A DNA stretch of 46,011 nt from Bacteroidales bacterium (GTDB lineage: Bacteria; Bacteroidota; Bacteroidia; Bacteroidales; ML635J-15): positions 1 through 46,011 of the forward strand of contig JAQVOR010000009.1 in assembly GCA_028702535.1 (NCBI GenBank), read 5' to 3'. The position numbers were made by a program, and so were the translations under genes. Below the pieces are notes generated by a model. That model was not told where the DNA came from. It was given only the letters and a program-made list of their open reading frames with translations, and made no database searches. Every line of letters starts with the position of its first letter. Positions within the stretch are counted from its first letter, which is position 1. Positions 40,639 to 46,011 of this stretch are shown in pieces.

Positions 40639-40700
40639 ACTTGTAAAATTAAAAAAAATGAGTAAATTTGTCAATAATTGACAAGTTAAAATTTACAAGT
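40639..40700 (+). promoter_or_regulatory. Promoter and operators of the second XRE controller
   Basis: -7 box TAAATTTG (40663-40670) has TTG of CTTGTA (40641-40643) 19 bases upstream as -33. Three copies of an ACTTGT(A/C)AA-type half-site surround it: ACTTGTAAA (40639-40647, plus strand), the palindrome TTGTCAA-TAA-TTGACAA (40668-40684) overlapping the -7 box, and TTTACAAGT (40692-40700) just before the ATG. The arrangement resembles C-boxes of restriction-modification controllers. Confidence 0.6.
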
Positions 40701-40702
40701 CC

Positions 40703-41029
40703 ATGAATGCAACATTTGGAGAATACATCAGAAAACTAAGGACAGACAATGGGTTAACATTGACTGAACTTGCCGCATTACTTAAACTTGACTCTGCAAA
40801 TTTGAGTAAAATTGAAAATGGCAAGAGAGAGTTTGACGAAAAACGACTAGACAAATTGGCATCTGCTTTTAGTTTAGATATTGAAAAATTAAAAGTAGAA
40901 TACTTTGGCGACCAATTCGCTAAGAAAATGTTTGAGTTTAAATGTTCACCAGAAACATTAATTGTTGCTGAAGAAAAAGTGAAATATTTGAAAAGTATAA
41001 ATATGGTACAAACCGAAATAAAATTCTAA
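40703..41029 (+). CDS. XRE-family HTH controller of the second restriction-modification system
   Basis: 108 residues. TFGEYIRKLRTDNGLTLTEL begins the HTH; LDSANLSKIENGKREFDEKRL is the recognition region. It is the same length as, and ~45% identical by eye to, the controller at 27971-28297, including the C-terminal C-x-x-x-x-L-x-x-AEEK-x-x-Y-x-K pattern. The four-base gap to the methyltransferase gene and the operator sites over its own promoter indicate a C-protein-like role: delaying or balancing expression of methylase and nuclease. Confidence 0.85.
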   Translation: MNATFGEYIRKLRTDNGLTLTELAALLKLDSANLSKIENGKREFDEKRLDKLASAFSLDIEKLKVEYFGDQFAKKMFEFKCSPETLIVAEEKVKYLKSINMVQTEIKF

Positions 41030-41033
41030 AATC

Positions 41034-43541
41034 ATGAGCAAACCCTTGACATACATTAGTTTATTCAGTAGTGCAGGAGTAGGTTGTTTCGGCTTTAAGC
41101 AAAACGGTTTTGAGTGCATTGCTACGAATGAGATCCTCACAAAACGTCTGAAAATTCAGCTTTTTAATGAAAAGTGTAAATACGATACAGGTTATTTAGA
41201 TGGAGATATTTCAACAAAAAACGTTAAAGACAAACTTTTTTCTGAAATAAAAAAATGGCAAACAGAACATCAAATTTCCGAACCTGATATAATTGTGGCT
41301 ACACCACCTTGCCAAGGAATGTCTGTTGCCAATCATAAAAAAAACAAAGAATTGAATAGAAATTCCTTGGTAGTTGAATCCATTAAAATAACAAAAGAAG
41401 TAAATCCCAAATTTTTCATTTTTGAAAATGTCAGAGCGTTCCTAAATACTACTTGCACAGACATTGATGGAATTGAAAGACCAATTGAAGATGCAATAAA
41501 ATTAAATCTAGGAGGGCATTATAACATCCTTTTCAAACTTGTAAATTTTAAAGATTATGGTTCTCATTCTAGTCGAACAAGAACCTTGGTAATCGGAGTT
41601 CGCAAAGACTTACAGAATATCAGTCCTTATGATATTTTTCCTGAGAAATCAAAACCAAAAACACTACGCAAATTATTTGTAGGATTGGAAACAATAAATG
41701 AAATGGGGCAAATATCGGAAACCGATATTTATCATTCATTCAGAGAGTTTGATAAAAAAATGCTTCCTTGGATTGCAAATTTAAAAGAAGGGGAATCAGC
41801 ATTTCAGAATACAGAGAAAGAAAGAATACCGCATCAAATTAAAGACGGAAAAATCGTTTTTAACAAAAGCAAAAATGGAGATAAGTATGCTCGTTGGTAT
41901 TGGGACAGAGAAGGTCCTTGTGTTCACACAAGAAACGATATTTTATCTAGTCAAAACACGGTTCATCCATCAGAAAACAGAGTTTTTAGCATTAGAGAAC
42001 TTATGTTGATGATGAGTATTCCCAATTCTTTTCAATGGACAAATAAATCAACGGAAAAGTTGAATGGATTGAGTCTGTTAGAAAAGAAAATGTTTTTAAA
42101 GAAAGAGGAACTAAACATTAGACACTGTATTGGAGAAGCCGTACCTACTGTAGTTTTTGAAAATATTGCTAAAAGAATTAAAGCAGTTTTAAGCCAAAAA
42201 GTTCTTTCTACTACAGAAATAAACAATATTATTAATAAGGAGGTACTGAATAAAACAGATAATTTGACTTCCTATATTAATTTAAATTTCAAAAATTTAG
42301 GACTTGAAAATATTTGTCAGATTGCGGAATACGCCAATTCAAGTCGTCAGGAGAATTCTGCATTTTTCACAAGAAAAGACATTGCGTTTTCTGTTGTGAA
42401 AGATTTACCAGAACTAAAGGAAAAAAAGAAAATAAGAATTTTAGAACCATCTGTTGGTATTGGAAATTTTGTTCCTTTACTTATTGAAAAATACGAAGAT
42501 AAGGATGAAGTGATTTTTGATCTTTTAGACATTGATAGTAATTCTTTTATTGTTCTAAAAAATATTTTAGACAAATTAGAATTGCCTAAAAAATTCAAGT
42601 TCAATTTTATTAATACTGATTTTCTCACACATAACTTTAATGTAAAATATGACATTGTTGTTGGAAATCCACCATACAAAAAACTAACTAACAATCAAGA
42701 ACTATTAGCACTTTATAAATTCACAGCAAGGAATAACGAAACAAACAACTTGTTTTCATTTTTCATTGAAAAGGCAATCTCATTAGGTAATTTTGTTTCA
42801 CTAATCGTTCCCAAAAGTCTTATTAATTCACCTGAATTTAATATCACAAGAGAAGTTTTGAATAAACATAACATTTTGAAAATTTGTGATTATGGAGAAA
42901 AGGGATTTAAAGGTGTAAAGATTGAAACGATAAGTTTCTTGCTTGAAACTTCAACTAAAAAACAATCAGAAACTCTATTAATAGAAAGTTACATCGCTCA
43001 ATCAATTCAAGAGAAACAAAAAGAATATTTGTTCTCAGACAAATTTCCTTATTGGCTGATATACAGAAATGAAGAGTTCGACCAAATTTCTGAGAAACTT
43101 AAATTTGATATTTTTCAAAGTTTTAGAGATAGGCAAATAACAAAGCAACACACTAAAGGAAATGGTAAAATAAGGGTGTTGAAATCCCGAAATATTGGTA
43201 AAAATAAAATTTTGGAATTGGAGAATTACGACTGTTATATAGATGACATAAAAAATTTGACTGTAGCCAAGTTTCTCAATCGTGAAGATGTAGTAATGAT
43301 TCCTAACCTAACATATTATCCTAGAGCAAGTTTTTTGCCTAAGAACACTATTGCAGACGGATCAGTTGCTTTATTAACTCTGAAAAACGGTAGCAGAATA
43401 CCAACAAAAAAAGATTTGGAATATTATGGCTCAAAAGAATTTGAAAAGTTTTACAGAGTCGCTCGTAATTATGGAACTCGTTCACTAAATATTGATAATA
43501 ATTCAGTATTTTTCTTCGGACTTTTAAAAAAAATAGAATAA
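41034..43541 (+). CDS. Fused C5-cytosine and N6-adenine DNA methyltransferase
   Basis: 835 residues. N-terminal ~380: a C5-cytosine MTase with motif I-like LFSSAGVGCFGFKQNG, catalytic PCQGMS (motif IV, ~93), ENVRAF (VI, ~131), SRTRTLVIGVR (VIII), and RHCIGEAVPTVVFENIAKRI (IX-X, ~365). Residues ~440-835: an N6-adenine MTase with LEPSVGIGNF (motif I, ~470) and NPPYKKL (motif IV, ~545), then a TaqI/Eco57I-like C-terminal recognition part (NLTYYPRASFLP). Two base chemistries in one chain suit an asymmetric target whose strands carry C and A respectively. It starts 4 bases after the controller and ends 1 base before the nuclease gene. Confidence 0.9.
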   Translation: MSKPLTYISLFSSAGVGCFGFKQNGFECIATNEILTKRLKIQLFNEKCKYDTGYLDGDISTKNVKDKLFSEIKKWQTEHQISEPDIIVATPPCQGMSVANHKKNKELNRNSLVVESIKITKEVNPKFFIFENVRAFLNTTCTDIDGIERPIEDAIKLNLGGHYNILFKLVNFKDYGSHSSRTRTLVIGVRKDLQNISPYDIFPEKSKPKTLRKLFVGLETINEMGQISETDIYHSFREFDKKMLPWIANLKEGESAFQNTEKERIPHQIKDGKIVFNKSKNGDKYARWYWDREGPCVHTRNDILSSQNTVHPSENRVFSIRELMLMMSIPNSFQWTNKSTEKLNGLSLLEKKMFLKKEELNIRHCIGEAVPTVVFENIAKRIKAVLSQKVLSTTEINNIINKEVLNKTDNLTSYINLNFKNLGLENICQIAEYANSSRQENSAFFTRKDIAFSVVKDLPELKEKKKIRILEPSVGIGNFVPLLIEKYEDKDEVIFDLLDIDSNSFIVLKNILDKLELPKKFKFNFINTDFLTHNFNVKYDIVVGNPPYKKLTNNQELLALYKFTARNNETNNLFSFFIEKAISLGNFVSLIVPKSLINSPEFNITREVLNKHNILKICDYGEKGFKGVKIETISFLLETSTKKQSETLLIESYIAQSIQEKQKEYLFSDKFPYWLIYRNEEFDQISEKLKFDIFQSFRDRQITKQHTKGNGKIRVLKSRNIGKNKILELENYDCYIDDIKNLTVAKFLNREDVVMIPNLTYYPRASFLPKNTIADGSVALLTLKNGSRIPTKKDLEYYGSKEFEKFYRVARNYGTRSLNIDNNSVFFFGLLKKIE

Positions 43542-43542
43542 A

Positions 43543-44742
43543 ATGATAGAACTAGAGAAATTGCTAAAAAGCAAAAATTATGACATAAGAGTTTCTAATG
43601 ATGCGAGATTTATGGATCAAAAATGCACCCCTGATGTGGTCTGTATTATCGCTGATTGTGTGTTAAATTTGAGAGAAAGTGACCCCGCAAAAGAATTTAA
43701 AGTTCAAGACATTTGGGATTCACAGTATTTTGTCAAAAACGTAAAAGCAATTTTCAACAAACCCTCTGCTACTAATCCAACAACAAGAAGTGAATACGAT
43801 AAATTTATTCAACAGCCTTTACGCCTTTTAGCATATGCAGGCGTTTTGAATATTGAAAAAAGAGGAACAACGAATTACTACAAAATTGCCAGTCTAACTG
43901 TACTGGAATATATTTCATTGAAAGACCGAAATACTTACAATTTTCTTTATAAATATTTTACAAAAGTATTATCTGATAGCGGACTCTTAAGGTTTTTTGA
44001 AGCATACAAAAAGAAATATGAAAATGGCAATTTAACACAAACGAATTTTGAAGATTTACAAAAGCGTTTTATCAAATTTATCATTGGTAATACAGCAATC
44101 AATGGAGAAGTGGAAATAAAGCGTATTTCCCCTAAGTTATTGAATGTTTACGCTAGTGAAAACAATTTGCCAGGCTCTGTTAAAGGAAGAATGTCAGATC
44201 ACGAATTTTACTATACAGACTTGATGTATAACCGAAAAAATTGGCGTGACGCTTCAAAAGACAAAACCATTTCACGACAAGAAGAAAGTGTCGAAAGTGA
44301 ACAAGATATTGTAATTGATACACCATTTAGTGCATATTTGGTGCAAAAAGCAATGAACCAAATAAGGAAGATGTACTCTGAAAGTGAAGTTAAAGACCAA
44401 TGGGCAAATGGCGATGCAACTCAAGTTCATCATATTTTCCCGAAAAGCAAATTTCCGCAACTTGCTCACTATTTTGAAAACTTAATCAAACTGACAGCAA
44501 CGCAACATTATACAAAAGCACACCCGAACAACAAAACAGATGCGATTAATTTAGATTATCAACTTGTTTGTTTACTAGCAAAATCTGATAGTGTTGAAAA
44601 ATCTTTGAAGAAAAACGAATTGTATTACAAAAAAGAATCTTTCGTTTATTGCATAAACATAGGACTAAGCCAAACCTTGAATTTTGATTTAAGTTTTCGA
44701 CAAATTAAAACAGAATTGGCAACAATTTATAATAATCTATAA
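43543..44742 (+). CDS. HNH restriction endonuclease
   Basis: 399 residues. The C-terminal third holds an HNH/beta-beta-alpha-metal motif: TQVHHIFPKSKFPQL (~292-306, first His pair), then NLIKLTATQHYTKAHPNN (~312-330) with Asn and the last His. The N-terminal two thirds (~1-230) is probably the DNA-recognition part and includes a winged-helix-like QPLRLLAYAGVLNIEKRGTTNYYKI. Placed directly after the fused methylase (1-base gap), it is the partner nuclease that cuts the unmethylated site. Catalytic residues appear complete. Confidence 0.88.
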   Translation: MIELEKLLKSKNYDIRVSNDARFMDQKCTPDVVCIIADCVLNLRESDPAKEFKVQDIWDSQYFVKNVKAIFNKPSATNPTTRSEYDKFIQQPLRLLAYAGVLNIEKRGTTNYYKIASLTVLEYISLKDRNTYNFLYKYFTKVLSDSGLLRFFEAYKKKYENGNLTQTNFEDLQKRFIKFIIGNTAINGEVEIKRISPKLLNVYASENNLPGSVKGRMSDHEFYYTDLMYNRKNWRDASKDKTISRQEESVESEQDIVIDTPFSAYLVQKAMNQIRKMYSESEVKDQWANGDATQVHHIFPKSKFPQLAHYFENLIKLTATQHYTKAHPNNKTDAINLDYQLVCLLAKSDSVEKSLKKNELYYKKESFVYCINIGLSQTLNFDLSFRQIKTELATIYNNL

Positions 44743-44787
44743 AACTAAATATTATGTATAAACATTTTTTTTTGAAAACGCAATAAA

Positions 44788-45135
44788 ATGAGATTTGACT
44801 CACCGCAAGAGTATTACGAAACTTTAGGGTTTCTTGCAAAATCTGATGGTTCAATATCATTAGTTTGGGAACATAACGAAAACCAAGGTGCTTGGGGTAG
44901 TGGAGGTCGAATTCACTGCCATAATAATATTATTAGTTTCACTGCACCTTTAACACGTAAATTTACAGCAGGTAGGGCAAGAAATGTTATTCATAGAATT
45001 AACTGTAATGAATTTGTTCAAGATATTGTAACAAATCACTCTTTTCAAATAGGTAGCAATCAAGACACTAATGCAATTAGAATTACGATTCCACCTCAAT
45101 TTATTGTTGACTTTAACCGTGGTTTAGCATTATAG
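44788..45135 (+). CDS. Small unknown protein of the restriction-modification module
   Basis: 115 residues, not recognised. Predicted mostly beta structure with aromatic and His-rich patches: FDSPQEYYETLGFLAKSDG, VWEHNENQGAWGSGGRIHCHN, and RINCNEFVQDIV. Starts 46 bases after the nuclease gene, same strand, so probably co-transcribed. A DNA-binding helper, a nuclease inhibitor or an unrelated cargo gene are all possible. Confidence 0.65.
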   Translation: MRFDSPQEYYETLGFLAKSDGSISLVWEHNENQGAWGSGGRIHCHNNIISFTAPLTRKFTAGRARNVIHRINCNEFVQDIVTNHSFQIGSNQDTNAIRITIPPQFIVDFNRGLAL

Positions 45136-45305
45136 CCAACGCTTCGTAGTCAAGCACATTTGCACGTTGCACCAGCCAACGCTAAGACCAAAACCTGCAA
45201 AAGAGCTTGCCTACCCAAACGCACGGACGACAGAAAAGATACAGCAAAAATGAAAGAAAATTAACGAGAAAAATGAACAACGAAACGCCCAATCGAGTAG
45301 CCCCC
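45136..45305. other. GC-richer non-coding junction after the restriction-modification module
   Basis: Contains AGCCAACGCT twice (~45134-45143 and ~45176-45185), GCACGTTGCACC (~45162) and CAAAAGAGCTTGCC (~45201). No gene. It runs directly into repeat copy C through a run of seven C. Looks like a module end comparable to 39251-39402, though the sequence differs. Confidence 0.4.
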
Positions 45306-45725
45306 CCTACCAGTAAAAACTGACAGGGAGAGTCCTTCGACAAAAGTGCAGGAATCACCTCTCACAGTTCTGCTGAGTTTTTGCCGAAGTACTACCGTAC
45401 ACTTCAATTTACTTCGGCATCGCACAGAACAAGTCGTTTAGTGTAAACCAAGCGGTTCATATACACGACATTTTTTAGGTTTTAAGAATAACAAAAGCAT
45501 ATTATTTTACTACCAAAACAGGTGAAATTGATTAAGGAGTTTTTTTGTAAAATGCGATATATACAGGTTTAAATACTTGTTTAGCACAACAAATTTAGAA
45601 ATATTTTATTATTTTATTGCAATTACTTTTTATTTCAAATTGTAATTAGTATTTTTACAAGAAATATATGAAAGGAGTTTTGGGAATATTGTGGGGGTTT
45701 ACTGTACATAATATTACCGTTAGGG
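45306..45725 (+). repeat. Long dispersed repeat, copy C
   Basis: About 420 bases, matching copy B from CCTACCAGTAAAAACTG; a ~24-base deletion relative to B lies around 45670. It ends TAATATTACCG then TTAGGGGCAAT. Together with copy B it forms a direct repeat flanking the whole restriction-modification module (40703-45135), so recombination between them would remove the module in one step. Confidence 0.85.
45307..45476 (+). ncRNA. Candidate structured RNA inside repeat copy C
   Basis: Second copy of the folded ~170-base segment. All predicted helices are kept without change (TGCCGAAGTA/TACTTCGGCA, GTTCTG/CAGAAC, GAGAG/CTCTC, GTCGT/ACGAC) and it ends in the same ATTTTTT. The two substitutions relative to copy B are in loops. 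Same caveats as for copy B. Confidence 0.35.
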
Positions 45726-46011
45726 GCAATCCCCCTTCGACTAAAATATCGATGAATATTTTCGCTAACGATAGGGTAAATTGAAGAAAAAGTGAATGTA
45801 ATTTGAAAATATTAAACAATTATAAATCAAATTAGAAATTTAAAAGTAGTTTTGTGTTATACATTGTTAGATAAATTATAAAATAAAGAAAGGAGGTGTC
45901 AGGCAAGGTAAAGAATAGCGAAGAATTTGTTGCAGCATAAATTTTATGTGTAGTAACAAAGAGTAATTAAAAATTAGTGATTAAAAAAGACAACACAGCC
46001 TCCGCAAAAAG
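45726..46011. other. Non-coding end of the window
   Basis: AT-rich, no supported gene. A GGAGGTG at 45892-45898 looks like a ribosome site, but the frame after it closes within a few codons. Confidence 0.5.

Noticed and set aside
36958-45730. Integron attC sites at the module edges
   Set aside because: GTTAGGT after copy A fits GTTRRRY, but the other edges (GTTAGCG, GTTAGGG) do not. No matching RYYYAAC partner in an attC-like hairpin was found, and there is no integrase in the window. Kept only as a boundary motif.

Overview
The window looks like a chromosomal piece of a strictly anaerobic member of the Bacteroidota (Bacteroidales-like, T9SS-bearing). The evidence is very low GC, a type IX secretion sorting domain, a TonB-dependent receptor, repeated Bacteroidota-type -7 boxes (TAnnTTTG) and several lineage-typical proteins. 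Anaerobic metabolism is shown by a ferredoxin-dependent 2-oxoacid oxidoreductase (korDABC/vor type) and a three-subunit [FeFe]-hydrogenase of the NADH/ferredoxin (electron-bifurcating) type.

Layout. 1-6.6 kb: a YciB-Nudix membrane fusion, a Tim44/zinc-ribbon/TerB-like protein, a relic of a DnaQ-type exonuclease, an Omp28-like T9SS cargo and a nitroreductase. 6.9-9.7 kb: the 2-oxoacid:ferredoxin oxidoreductase operon, closed by a hairpin terminator. 9.8-11.9 kb: an S41-type peptidase plus a membrane protein. 12.1-14.7 kb: a TonB receptor under a TPP riboswitch, so a predicted thiamin importer. 15.0-22.4 kb (minus strand): hydrogenase operon (2Fe-2S protein, HydB, HydA, HydC) preceded by a five-gene accessory operon (DRTGG, RsbW-like ATPase, DRTGG, PHP, GHKL ATPase). 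Each operon has two tandem TGTTA-N6-TAACA palindromes upstream, which match the core of the Rex redox-repressor site; the hydrogenase operon also has a perfect FNR-type box. 22.4-27.8 kb: yciH, RNase P RNA, a DUF6913-like protein, dapA, a TylF-like methyltransferase, an aminotransferase and a membrane-anchored thioredoxin.

28.0-30.6 kb: a decayed single-chain restriction-modification enzyme (one frameshift, one in-frame stop) behind an intact XRE controller. 30.8-36.4 kb: a compact nine-gene metal/Fe-S cluster (DUF134 regulator with a palindromic operator inside its promoter, two NifX-like proteins, DUF5320, DUF89, twin ferredoxin-containing MinD-type ATPases, a CobO-like enzyme and a short Mrp). 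36.7-45.7 kb: a defence island built from modules (GmrSD/DUF262 protein; ParD-ParE; XRE + fused C5/N6 DNA methyltransferase + HNH nuclease + small unknown protein). The modules are separated by three copies of a long dispersed repeat, two of which contain a nearly invariant ~170-nt segment that folds well and ends in a T-tract, possibly a new structured RNA.

The genes most likely working together are the 2-oxoacid oxidoreductase, which makes reduced ferredoxin, and the hydrogenase, which disposes of ferredoxin and NADH electrons as H2. Regulation by the NADH/NAD+ ratio (Rex) and by anaerobiosis (FNR-like) would suit that. All functional assignments come from reading motifs by eye; no database search was run.
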